Shown here one piece after another: positions 1 to 7,774 of a stretch of DNA of 64,000 nucleotides (positions are counted from its first letter, which is position 1; each line of letters starts with the position of its first letter). Origin of the DNA: Rhodoblastus sp963727035. Lineage in GTDB: Bacteria > Pseudomonadota > Alphaproteobacteria > Rhizobiales > Beijerinckiaceae. Below the pieces are notes generated by a model. The model did no database searches. It was not told where the DNA came from and worked only from the letters and a program-made list of their open reading frames with translations. The translations under genes were made by a program, and so were the position numbers. The stretch spans positions 74,433-138,432 of the forward strand of contig CAVSEY010000003.1 of assembly GCA_963727035.1 (NCBI GenBank), given 5' to 3'.

Positions 1-1
1 A

Positions 2-262
2 CTCCGCGAAATGGTGCTCGCCGGCACGCATTCCGGCGGCGGCGCCATCAACGACGCCTTGACCCATTTCGTCATCGAGGACCTGCCTTTCGGCGGGATC
101 GGCCCTTCGGGCCTCGGCGCCTATCACGGCGAAACCGGCTTCCGGACCTTTTCCCACCGGCGGGCGGTGTACCACCAGGGGCCGATCGACGTGAAAATGT
201 TCCTGCGTCCGCCTTATTCGCGGATTTTCCCGGCGATCTTCCGCTTCCTGATGCGGAACTGA
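2..262 (+). CDS. Aldehyde dehydrogenase, C-terminal fragment (gene enters from the left edge)
   Basis: The open frame runs in from the window edge and encodes the last roughly 87 residues of an aldehyde dehydrogenase. The segment GGGAINDALTHF followed by LPFGGIGPSGLGAYHG is the typical C-terminal block of the superfamily, where the GG.G.SG.G.YHG loop closes the substrate tunnel. The YHG ending followed by FRTFSHRRAVY resembles the coniferyl or long-chain aldehyde dehydrogenase subgroup. The catalytic cysteine and NAD-binding parts lie outside the window, so substrate cannot be judged. A 133-bp spacer separates it from the RND pump genes. Confidence 0.9.
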   Translation, partial: LREMVLAGTHSGGGAINDALTHFVIEDLPFGGIGPSGLGAYHGETGFRTFSHRRAVYHQGPIDVKMFLRPPYSRIFPAIFRFLMRN

Positions 263-395
263 CGCTTACGCGCAAGGAATATCGGGCGGCGGCGCAATTC
301 GGATCGCCGGCAATTCAATGGCGCCGGCGCGACCGATGCTGTTATAAGCGCCTTACGACGGTGATTGACTCGCCTCCGGGACTTACGTTTTAGCC

Positions 396-3300
396 ATGTG
401 GATCGTCCGAATAGCGCTTCAGCGCCCCTATACCTTTCTGGTCATGGCGCTGACCATCGTGCTGGCTACGCCCTACATGCTGCTGACCATGCCGACCGAC
501 ATCCTGCCGGACATCAATATCCCGGTCATCAGCATCATCTGGAACTATTCGGGCCTGGTCGCCGTGGACATGGGCGACCGCGTCACCGGGCCGGCCGAGC
601 GCATCCTGACCACCACGGTCAACGACATCGAACATATCGAGTCGCAATCTTACAACAGCATCGGGATCATCAAGATCTTCTTCCAGCCCGGCGCCAATAT
701 CGGCACGGCCATCGCCCAGACCCTGGCGAGCGAGCAGGTCATGCTCAGAATGCTGCCGCCGGGCACGACGTCGCCGCTGATCATCACTTATTCGGCCTCC
801 GCCATTCCGGTGGTCCAGCTCGCCCTTTCCAGCCCCTCCCTGCCGGAACAGACGGTGTTCGACGCCGCCTTCAATTCGCTTCGCCCGCAGCTCGTCACCA
901 TTCCCGGCGTCGCCATTCCCTTTCCCTTCGGCGGCAAGCAGCGCATCATTTCCGTCGATATCGACAATGCCGCGCTGCTCGCAAAGGGGCTGACGCCCGT
1001 CGACGTGGTCAATGCAATCAATGCGCAAAATCTGATCCTGCCCTCCGGCACCGCGAAAATGGGGCCGACGGAATTCGCCGTGACCCTCAACGGCGCGCCG
1101 CAGACGATCGAGGGCCTCAACAATCTGCCCGTGCGCACCGTCAATGGCGCGGTGACTTTTTTGCGTGAAGTCGCCCATGTGCGCGACGGCTTCACGCCGC
1201 AGACCAATGTCGTCCGCCTCGATGGCGTGCGCGGCGTGCTGATGTCGATCATCAAGAACGGATCGGCTTCGACCCTGCGCATCGTCCAGACCTTGAAGGA
1301 CACCTTGCCCCAGGCGGAAAAGCTGCTGCCCCCCGGCATCACGGTCCGCGCCCTGTTCGACCAGTCGATCTATGTCCGCGCCGCCATTTCCGGCGTATTG
1401 CGCGAGGCCCTGATCGCGGCCGGGCTCACCGCCGCGCTGATCCTGCTCTTCCTCGGCAACTGGCGCGCCACCCTGATCATCGCGATCTCGATTCCGTTGT
1501 CGATCCTGTCCTCGCTCCTGGTTCTCGACGCGCTCGGCCAGACCATCAACATCATGACGCTCGGCGGGCTGGCGCTGGCGGTGGGCATATTGGTGGACGA
1601 CGCCACGGTGACGATCGAGAATATCGAACGCCACCTGCATCTGGGAACCGGCCTCTACGATTCGATCTACGAGGGCGCGGGCGAGATCGCGCTTCCCGCG
1701 CTGGTTTCGACGCTGAGCATCTGCATCGTCTTCACGCCGATGTTCTTCCTCGCCGGCGTCTCGAGATTCCTGTTCGTGCCGCTGGCGGAGGCGGTGGTTT
1801 TCGCCATGCTGGCCTCCTACATCCTGTCGCGCACGCTTGTGCCCACGCTGGCGCTACTGCTGCTGCGCGTCCCCGCCGCGCAGGAGCAGCGCAAGAATCT
1901 CTTCGCGCGCCTCCATCACGGATTCGACGCCGCCTTCGAAAAAATGCGCGCCGCCTATATCGTGCTGCTGAGCATGCTGCTGACCCGCCGCCGTCTCATC
2001 GGCGGATCGTTCCTGCTGTTCTGCCTCGCCTCGTTTGGCCTGTTCCTCACTTTGGGCGAGGATTTCTTCCCCTCGGTCAACGCCACCGCCATCAGGCTGC
2101 ACATGCGCGCGCCGACCGGCCTGCGCATCGAGGAGACGGCGCGGCTCGCCGACGAAGTGGACCATTTCATCCGCAGCCAGATCCCGCCCCGGGAATTGCA
2201 GACCATCGTCGACAATATCGGCCTGCCCTATTCGGGCATCAATCTCTCCTACAGCAATGCCGGAACCATCGGGACGCTGGACGCGGAGATCATGATCGCC
2301 CTCGCGCCCGAGCATCGCCCGTCACAAATTTATGTCGATCTGCTGCGCCGGAAACTGCCGGAGAAATTCCCCGGCGTGGAGTTCTTCTTCCAGCCCGCCG
2401 ATATCGTCACCCAGATCCTCAATTTCGGCCAGCCGGCGGCGATCAATGTGCAGATCGTCGGCAACGACGTACGTCAGAACTACGACCGCGCCACGAAGAT
2501 CGCCAATGAAATCAGGAAAATTCCCGGTGCGGTGGACGTCCACATCCTGCAAAGGCTCGACCAGCCGAATTTGCGCCTCGTCATGGACCGCACCCGCATG
2601 CAGCAGGTGGGAATCAATGCGGACGCCGTCGGGCAAAACGTTCTGATCTCGCTTTCCGGCAGCAGCCAGACCTCGCCGACCTTCTGGCTCAACCCGCACA
2701 ACCGCATATCCTACAGCATCACCGCCCAGACCCCGCAATATCGCGTCTCCTCGGTCGACGACCTTCTCGCCACCCCGATCAGCCCGGGAACCGGCGCCGC
2801 GCCGCAACTGCTCGGCAATCTCGCCGTCATTGCGCCCGAAGGCATCGAGGCGCTGGTGTCGCATTTCAACCTTCGCCCCGCCGTCGACATCTATGTCAGC
2901 GTCGAGGGGCGGGCGCTGGGCGGGGTTGCGGGCGATGTCCAGAAAATCGTCGACGCGGCGCAGCCGACTTTGCCGCGCGGCACGGAAATCGCGCTGCGCG
3001 GCCAGGCCGCGACGATGAAAAGCTCCTATTTGGGCCTCGGCGTCGGCGTGGCGGTCGCCATCGTCCTCGTCTATCTGCTGATCGTGATCAATTTCCAGTC
3101 CCTGCTCGATCCGCTCATCATCATCAGCGCGCTGCCCGCCGCGCTCGCCGGCATCGCCTGGATGCTGTTCGTCACCGGGACTCATCTGTCGGTCCCGGCT
3201 CTGACCGGCGCGATCATGACCACCGGCGTCGCCACCGCCAATTCGATCCTGCTCGTCTCCTTCGCCCGCGAGCGGCTGCGCCAGGGCTCAGCCCCGCTTT

Positions 3301-3566
3301 CCGCGGCGCTCGAGGCCGGCGCCACCCGCATCAGGCCGGTGCTGATGACCGCCTTCGCCATGATCGTCGGCATGATCCCGATGGCGCTGGGTCTGGGCGA
3401 AGGCGCCGAGCAGAACGCGCCCCTTGGCCGCGCTGTCATCGGCGGCCTGCTTTTCGCCACTTTTTCCACCCTTCTCTTCGTTCCGCTGGTTTTCGCCGGG
3501 GCGCACAGCCTCCGCCCCCGCGCGACCGGCCCGACGGAAGATCAAGAGGCGACCCAAGCGCCGTGA
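396..3566 (+). CDS. RND-family efflux permease (AcrB/CzcA-like), inner membrane
   Basis: A 1,056-residue protein of normal length for a resistance-nodulation-division pump, which would use proton influx to export drugs, solvents or metals through a tripartite envelope channel. The N terminus (VRIALQRPYTFLVMALTIVLA) is the first membrane helix. Two large periplasmic loops and two blocks of membrane helices follow, the first block around residues 335-550 and the second around 865-1,030. LALAVGILVDDATVTIEN in TM4 has the paired aspartates used for proton relay. GANIGTAIAQTLASEQVM and similar porter segments also fit. The stop overlaps the GTG start of the adaptor gene by four bases, so the two are translationally coupled. 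No outer-membrane partner lies within the window. Confidence 0.95.
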   Translation: MWIVRIALQRPYTFLVMALTIVLATPYMLLTMPTDILPDINIPVISIIWNYSGLVAVDMGDRVTGPAERILTTTVNDIEHIESQSYNSIGIIKIFFQPGANIGTAIAQTLASEQVMLRMLPPGTTSPLIITYSASAIPVVQLALSSPSLPEQTVFDAAFNSLRPQLVTIPGVAIPFPFGGKQRIISVDIDNAALLAKGLTPVDVVNAINAQNLILPSGTAKMGPTEFAVTLNGAPQTIEGLNNLPVRTVNGAVTFLREVAHVRDGFTPQTNVVRLDGVRGVLMSIIKNGSASTLRIVQTLKDTLPQAEKLLPPGITVRALFDQSIYVRAAISGVLREALIAAGLTAALILLFLGNWRATLIIAISIPLSILSSLLVLDALGQTINIMTLGGLALAVGILVDDATVTIENIERHLHLGTGLYDSIYEGAGEIALPALVSTLSICIVFTPMFFLAGVSRFLFVPLAEAVVFAMLASYILSRTLVPTLALLLLRVPAAQEQRKNLFARLHHGFDAAFEKMRAAYIVLLSMLLTRRRLIGGSFLLFCLASFGLFLTLGEDFFPSVNATAIRLHMRAPTGLRIEETARLADEVDHFIRSQIPPRELQTIVDNIGLPYSGINLSYSNAGTIGTLDAEIMIALAPEHRPSQIYVDLLRRKLPEKFPGVEFFFQPADIVTQILNFGQPAAINVQIVGNDVRQNYDRATKIANEIRKIPGAVDVHILQRLDQPNLRLVMDRTRMQQVGINADAVGQNVLISLSGSSQTSPTFWLNPHNRISYSITAQTPQYRVSSVDDLLATPISPGTGAAPQLLGNLAVIAPEGIEALVSHFNLRPAVDIYVSVEGRALGGVAGDVQKIVDAAQPTLPRGTEIALRGQAATMKSSYLGLGVGVAVAIVLVYLLIVINFQSLLDPLIIISALPAALAGIAWMLFVTGTHLSVPALTGAIMTTGVATANSILLVSFARERLRQGSAPLSAALEAGATRIRPVLMTAFAMIVGMIPMALGLGEGAEQNAPLGRAVIGGLLFATFSTLLFVPLVFAGAHSLRPRATGPTEDQEATQAP

Positions 3567-4774
3567 GCAAGTCGAAGCACCAGAGTCTCGCGCTGAACAG
3601 CGACGAGGGCCATCTCCATCTGCCGGCCCGCCAAAAGGTCTGGCGCGGGGCGACGCGCGTCGTGCTGATCGTCGCCTTGCTGCTGGGCCTTGGCGCGGTG
3701 CGGGTGCTGGTGCAGCGCGCGGCGAGCAAGGCCGAGCTGGAAGCGCAATCGCTCGAAGGCCAGCGCATTTTCGTCACCACGGTCACGCCGACGCCAAGCA
3801 AATCGGGCGGCGTGCTGACCCTGCCGGCGACCCTGCGCGGCGACAACGAGACCGCGATCTACGCCCGCGTCAATGGCTATGTCCGCAAGTTCAACGTCGA
3901 AATCGGCGACCGCGTGACCAAGGGCCAGGTGCTCGCCGAACTCGACACGCCGGAGCTCGACCAGCAGGTCCGTCAGGCCGCCGCCCAGGTCGAACAGGCC
4001 AAGGCCAATGTGGTCCTGGGCAAGATCGCGGTCGATCGCTGGAAAAAGCTGTTTTCGCAGGATTCGGTCGCGCGGCAGGATCTCGACACCAAGCAGAACG
4101 CCTATGACACCGCCGTTGCCGCGCAAAGCGCGGCCGAGGCCAATCTCAAGCAATTGCAGGCGACCACCGCCTTCAAGAATGTCGAGGCGCCATTCGACGG
4201 CGTGATCACCGCGCGCAATGTCGATATCGGCAATCTGGTCAATTCCGGCAGTTCCGGCGTGTCGCTGTTCTCCATGGCGGTCACCGACCCGTTGCGCGTC
4301 TTCGTCGATGTTCCGCAGGCCTATGTGAAAATGATCCATGTCGGAAGCGAAGTTCCGGTTGTGCAGGCCGAACGTCCCGGCCAGGTTTTCAAGGCCGTCG
4401 TCGCCTATGTCGCGGGCGCCATCGACGTCGCGACCCGCAGCTTGCGCATCGAGCTGATCTTGCATAACCCGGACGGCCGGCTGAAGCCGGGAACCTATGT
4501 CCAGATCTCCTTGCCGCTCGCCGCGGCGGGCGCCGTCACCATACCTGCCAACGCGTTGCTGTTCCGCGCCGAGGGGCCGAATGTCGCCACGGTGGACAAG
4601 TCCGGGATCGTTCGCCTTCAACCGATCACGATCGCCCGCGACGTCGGCGCGAGCCTGGATGTCGCGCAAGGCCTGACGCCTTCCGACCAGATCGTGATCA
4701 ATCCCCCGGATTCGATCGCCACTGGCGATCATGTCACCGTGGTTCCCGCAGCGAAGCCCGCCGCCGGGAAGTGA
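3563..4774 (+). CDS. RND efflux periplasmic adaptor (membrane fusion protein)
   Basis: A 403-residue HlyD/AcrA-type adaptor that would link the preceding RND permease to an outer-membrane channel. One membrane anchor lies near residues 33-50 (VVLIVALLLGLGAVRVLV). A split lipoyl half-motif (ETAIYARVNGYVRKFNVEIGDRVTKGQVLAELDTPEL) is followed by an alpha-hairpin rich in Q, A and K, the second lipoyl half (FKNVEAPFDGVITARNVDIGNLVN) and a beta-barrel domain. The GTG start overlaps the permease stop as GTGA. The order permease then adaptor is the reverse of the usual acrAB order but is common in alphaproteobacterial pumps. Confidence 0.94.
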   Translation: MSKSKHQSLALNSDEGHLHLPARQKVWRGATRVVLIVALLLGLGAVRVLVQRAASKAELEAQSLEGQRIFVTTVTPTPSKSGGVLTLPATLRGDNETAIYARVNGYVRKFNVEIGDRVTKGQVLAELDTPELDQQVRQAAAQVEQAKANVVLGKIAVDRWKKLFSQDSVARQDLDTKQNAYDTAVAAQSAAEANLKQLQATTAFKNVEAPFDGVITARNVDIGNLVNSGSSGVSLFSMAVTDPLRVFVDVPQAYVKMIHVGSEVPVVQAERPGQVFKAVVAYVAGAIDVATRSLRIELILHNPDGRLKPGTYVQISLPLAAAGAVTIPANALLFRAEGPNVATVDKSGIVRLQPITIARDVGASLDVAQGLTPSDQIVINPPDSIATGDHVTVVPAAKPAAGK

Positions 4775-4880
4775 TCCACGCTTGTGGCGGCGTTCACGTT
4801 CGCCACACGCGGGATTTATCGGAAGCGGCCGCCGCCCGGAGGTCCGCCGAATCCACCGGGACCTAGCCCGCCAGGCGGGG

Positions 4881-4938
4881 GGCCGAAGGCCCCAGGAGGC
4901 GCAGGTGGGGGCCGAAGGCCCCAGGAGGCGCAGGTGGG
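4881..4938. repeat. 29-bp perfect tandem duplication in the Gly/Pro-rich tail of the DUF5666 gene
   Basis: Two adjacent identical 29-nt units start at 4881 and 4910, each beginning GGCCGAAGGCCCC. As 29 is not a multiple of three, the second unit shifts the reading frame. Removing one unit restores, on the minus strand, a Gly/Pro tail that ends in GGPPGGGRFR and a stop at 4816-4818, so the duplication looks recent. Confidence 0.85.
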
Positions 4939-4971
4939 AAGCCGCCCGGTCCAATAGGCCCGCCACCGGGA

Positions 4972-6186
4972 CTAAACTCGGGAAAGCCGACGCGAGGCGC
5001 GCTGGGCGCGGAGGCCGCCCCACCGGGCGAACCGCCGTTGAGCCAGCTCGGCGCGCCCCCGCCAGGAACGCCGCCAAGCCCGCCGGGACCGCCCAGCGGC
5101 GCTCCGAGCGCCGCCGGGAGGTCCGCCCCCTGGAAATCCGCCGTTGCCTCCAGGCAGGCCGCCGCCACGAGGACCGCCAAAATGGCCGCCGCTCGGACCG
5201 CCGGGCGCGCCGGTTCCCCCGGGAGGCCCGCCGCCGCCCGGACCGCGAGGCGGCTCGAAATCGCCTCGTCGATCAGCGAAATCAACCTTGCGCGCGATCA
5301 AAAGGCCGCCGGCGCTTAACTCGCCATCGATGACGACATGGCGACTGCCCGAAAGCAGGACTCCAGAACGATCCTCGACTTGAACGCCGCCAGCCGTGAC
5401 GAGGCCGCCGTCACGGCGGCTCACCCAGGTTTCGATCGAGACGTCCTTGACGCCGGCTATCGCTATATCGGCGTCCCGTTGCGCATCGCGGGCGACGAAA
5501 ACGCCGTTTTCGAGAGCGCCGCGCACGACGATGCGCTGGCCGCTTGGGGCGTCGCCCAACAAACCAGCGGGAATGCCGGCGATCGTCTGGCCGCCGATCC
5601 GGGCGGCGCCGTCAGTTTCCTGCGACAGCACGCCCGCAATCTGGTCAAGTCCGCCTTCGCGCCTTTCAATCGCCGAGGCAGCAATCATCTGATCCGGACG
5701 GCGCAGGCCGCTGACAGCGATTCGATCACCGACTTTGAGCGCGCGTGCGATCCTCCGGTTCGGCAGGTCGACGTTCTGGCCCAGGACATCGATTCGCTTG
5801 CCGGCGATGCGCTCGACAGGACCGATCACTTCGCTGACGATGACAATTCGGCGGGTCGTCCAGTCCTCGCCGCGCCGTTCCGCCACCAGCCGGGCGACCT
5901 GGCCGATGCGCATGTCGCGGGCCTCGACGCGCGCGCCGTCAATTTCGATCGTCGCGTCGTCCGGATAGGCGATCCGCTGGCCGTTGATATAGACGCTGCC
6001 GAATTTCCTAATCACGCCGAGGAAGCCGGTGCCCCCGATGCCGTTGTCGCCGGGCCGATAGCCCGTGCCGCCGATGCCGTTGTCACCGCTCTTTGGATCG
6101 ACTTCGCCAGCGAGGGCCTTGGCGCCGCCGAGCAGCGTGGCGAACAACAGGAAACGCCGCCGGCTGAGAAGGGGCCGGGCGCTCAC
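4972..6186 (-). CDS. DUF5666 domain protein, exported, with disrupted Gly/Pro-rich C terminus
   Basis: A 404-residue product as read. The N terminus SRRRFLLFATLLGGAKALA looks like a Tat- or Sec-type signal. Two GDNGIGGTG repeats follow near residues 34-54, then repeated small beta-rich DUF5666-like units (residues about 55-310, for example VDVLGQN-type and IGQVARL segments), then a Gly/Pro-rich tail. Around 5110-5125 the Gly/Pro composition passes to another frame and the annotated frame becomes Arg-rich (AAGRSRRAWRRSW), so the last 55 or so residues are probably an out-of-frame artefact. With that shift and the 29-bp duplication corrected, the gene would end at 4816. Its start overlaps the stop of the DUF6502 gene by four bases (ATGA). 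The function is unknown. Confidence 0.75.
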   Translation of the reverse strand: MSARPLLSRRRFLLFATLLGGAKALAGEVDPKSGDNGIGGTGYRPGDNGIGGTGFLGVIRKFGSVYINGQRIAYPDDATIEIDGARVEARDMRIGQVARLVAERRGEDWTTRRIVIVSEVIGPVERIAGKRIDVLGQNVDLPNRRIARALKVGDRIAVSGLRRPDQMIAASAIERREGGLDQIAGVLSQETDGAARIGGQTIAGIPAGLLGDAPSGQRIVVRGALENGVFVARDAQRDADIAIAGVKDVSIETWVSRRDGGLVTAGGVQVEDRSGVLLSGSRHVVIDGELSAGGLLIARKVDFADRRGDFEPPRGPGGGGPPGGTGAPGGPSGGHFGGPRGGGLPGGNGGFPGGGPPGGARSAAGRSRRAWRRSWRGRAELAQRRFARWGGLRAQRASRRLSRV

Positions 6187-7043
6187 TTCGAGGTTCCGTC
6201 ATTTTGATCCGCCGAGCCGTCGCGCCGCAGCAATTCGTCTTCACTGTAAAGATAGAAGCCGAGGTTCCAGCGCCATGTTCCGCCGGGATCGTTCCGAATC
6301 TCTCGCTGCGCGTCGCGGTTGACGCCCTGCAGCGCCTCGAAGGCCAATTTGCGCGACAGCGCGAGCATTTTTTCCGCCATGTCTCGCGAAACACCTTCGT
6401 AATGCACCGCGCGTTCGAAGAACGGCGGCTCGGCGGCAAGCACGTTCTCCACTGCCGCCGCGAGATGATCGTGGAGGTTCCTGCCGAAATAATAGAGCTG
6501 TCGATCATCGCCCGGACGCGGCGCGAAGGCCGCGTCCGCCAGCCGGATGCGGCCGTCTTCGTCGATCACGACCATGCCGCGGTCCAACCATTCGTCGAGG
6601 ACGGCGCGCGGGCGCACGTCACGGGTCACCGATTCCACCAGATCCTCGTAGGATGGGCCCTCGCCGGGATCGCCGGCGCGGCGCAAAGGCCGCGGGCCGC
6701 CCTTTTCGTCGGTGAATTCCGGCGCGGCGATCCAACGCGCGATAATCATGCTGGAGCGCGAAACGCTCGCCGGGACGAGCCGAACGGGCGCGCCCGCGCC
6801 GCGCAGCCTGCGCACTTCCTTGCGATGGATTCCCGTCAGCAGGCTGACGCGGCTGTCCGTCTGCTCCCTGTCCGCAAGCGCAAAATCATATTCGGCGACA
6901 TTGACGTAGAGCTCGCGCAGCAGGTCGGACAGCGCCGGGAAGGTCATCCCGCACCGAATGAAAAGACGAACGAGCGGTCGCAGAATCCGCGCGACGGGCG
7001 TGTGCAGGCGTCCCGCGTCCGGCGGGGTTGCGGCTTTGGACAT
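6183..7043 (-). CDS. DUF6502 family protein, probable DNA-binding regulator
   Basis: A 286-residue protein if it starts at the ATG at 7043 (SKAATPPD); an upstream in-frame start at 7112 would run through both palindromes and is unlikely. Residues about 45-85 contain a helix-turn-helix-like stretch (SRVSLLTGIHRKEVRRLR) followed by a wing-like region, which suggests a regulator. The C-terminal half is helical and of unknown role. DUF6502 and DUF5666 genes are often found together, as here, where they overlap by four bases and form one transcript. Two matching palindromes directly upstream (7067-7083 and 7096-7112) would suit autoregulation. The DNA-binding role is inferred. Confidence 0.8.
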   Translation of the reverse strand: MSKAATPPDAGRLHTPVARILRPLVRLFIRCGMTFPALSDLLRELYVNVAEYDFALADREQTDSRVSLLTGIHRKEVRRLRGAGAPVRLVPASVSRSSMIIARWIAAPEFTDEKGGPRPLRRAGDPGEGPSYEDLVESVTRDVRPRAVLDEWLDRGMVVIDEDGRIRLADAAFAPRPGDDRQLYYFGRNLHDHLAAAVENVLAAEPPFFERAVHYEGVSRDMAEKMLALSRKLAFEALQGVNRDAQREIRNDPGGTWRWNLGFYLYSEDELLRRDGSADQNDGTSK

Positions 7044-7066
7044 AAGAACAAGATACACGATTTCCC

Positions 7067-7083
7067 GTGGGATTAAATCCCAC
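7067..7083. promoter_or_regulatory. Palindromic operator candidate 1, GTGGGA-N5-TCCCAC
   Basis: A 17-bp inverted repeat, GTGGGATTAAATCCCAC, 23 bp upstream of the DUF6502 start. It matches the second palindrome 29 bp away in both arms and differs only in the AT-rich core. Two equally built half-site pairs in one promoter region are the usual signature of a dimeric regulator. Confidence 0.7.
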
Positions 7084-7095
7084 AAGACAGTTGAC

Positions 7096-7112
7096 GTGGG
7101 AATTTTTCCCAC
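7096..7112. promoter_or_regulatory. Palindromic operator candidate 2, GTGGGA-N5-TCCCAC
   Basis: A 17-bp inverted repeat, GTGGGAATTTTTCCCAC, with arms identical to those at 7067-7083. Centre-to-centre spacing is 29 bp, near three helical turns, so both sites face the same side of the DNA. It lies between the divergent DUF6502 and 7146 genes. Confidence 0.7.
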
Positions 7113-7145
7113 TCATAACAGACCTGCAACTCTGGGCTTCGTTTC

Positions 7146-7712
7146 ATGGCCTTCATTTCAATTTCCCGCGCGGGCTCCTCCAAGACGGGCAAGCATTCGA
7201 AGATGCGCCCGGTCCGGGCGGTTCTGGCTTTGATTCCGGTTGCCTTCATCCTGGTTGGATATGCGCGGGCGCTCGAAAACGGAACGATCGGCGGCGGCGC
7301 GGGGATTCATTCAGTCGCAGACAGGAACGGGATCCGAACCGCCCCCTATCGCGGGTTCGACGAATTCGCCGACGATTCGCGACCAGCGGATGACCGGAGT
7401 GAATTCGAAATCGTCATGACCACAGCCTGCAGCGCGGGCGATGTCTTCGGTTGCGGTCTGCTCCTGGCATGGCGAGCCGTTGCGGCGTCGCTGCATTTCC
7501 TCGAAAACCTTGTCATTCTCGGTTTGATCGCGTATTTCCCCTGGTTCGTCTGGATACGCGTGCGCGAAACGATCGAAAGGCGCAAAAGGAAGGCGAAAGA
7601 AAACACTCGCGATTTTTCCGGTCGCCTGCCTTTGCCCCCGCCCGGCTATGACCCTTTCTTTGGTCCCAGGCCCGAAAACGAAAGTCGACCGGGCCGCCGA
7701 CCAGACCGCTGA
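7146..7712 (+). CDS. Hypothetical membrane protein with two predicted membrane segments
   Basis: A 188-residue protein not recognised as any named family. A hydrophobic stretch near residues 23-40 (RAVLALIPVAFILVGYARA) could be a signal anchor, and a second near 118-135 (LVILGLIAYFPWFVWI) is followed by a Lys/Arg cluster (RETIERRKRKAKE) and a Pro-rich end. An internal ATG at 7203 just before the first hydrophobic stretch is an alternative start. It is divergent from the DUF6502 gene and may share its operators. No Shine-Dalgarno sequence is obvious at either start, so the gene is only moderately supported. Confidence 0.5.
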   Translation: MAFISISRAGSSKTGKHSKMRPVRAVLALIPVAFILVGYARALENGTIGGGAGIHSVADRNGIRTAPYRGFDEFADDSRPADDRSEFEIVMTTACSAGDVFGCGLLLAWRAVAASLHFLENLVILGLIAYFPWFVWIRVRETIERRKRKAKENTRDFSGRLPLPPPGYDPFFGPRPENESRPGRRPDR

Positions 7713-7774
7713 TTTCGCCAATCATAAGCCGATCGGCCTCCCGGGTCGTAAACGACCCTCGCGCCAGATTCGGA

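Noticed and set aside
4881..4938. Terminator hairpin in the GGCCGAAGGCC repeats
   Set aside because: The units are direct repeats of coding-type sequence; the short self-complementarity is a by-product of the Gly/Pro codons.
3542..5077. 511-codon minus-strand frame opposite the RND adaptor
   Set aside because: Mostly antisense to the adaptor gene; only its start overlaps the real Gly/Pro tail of the DUF5666 gene in another frame.
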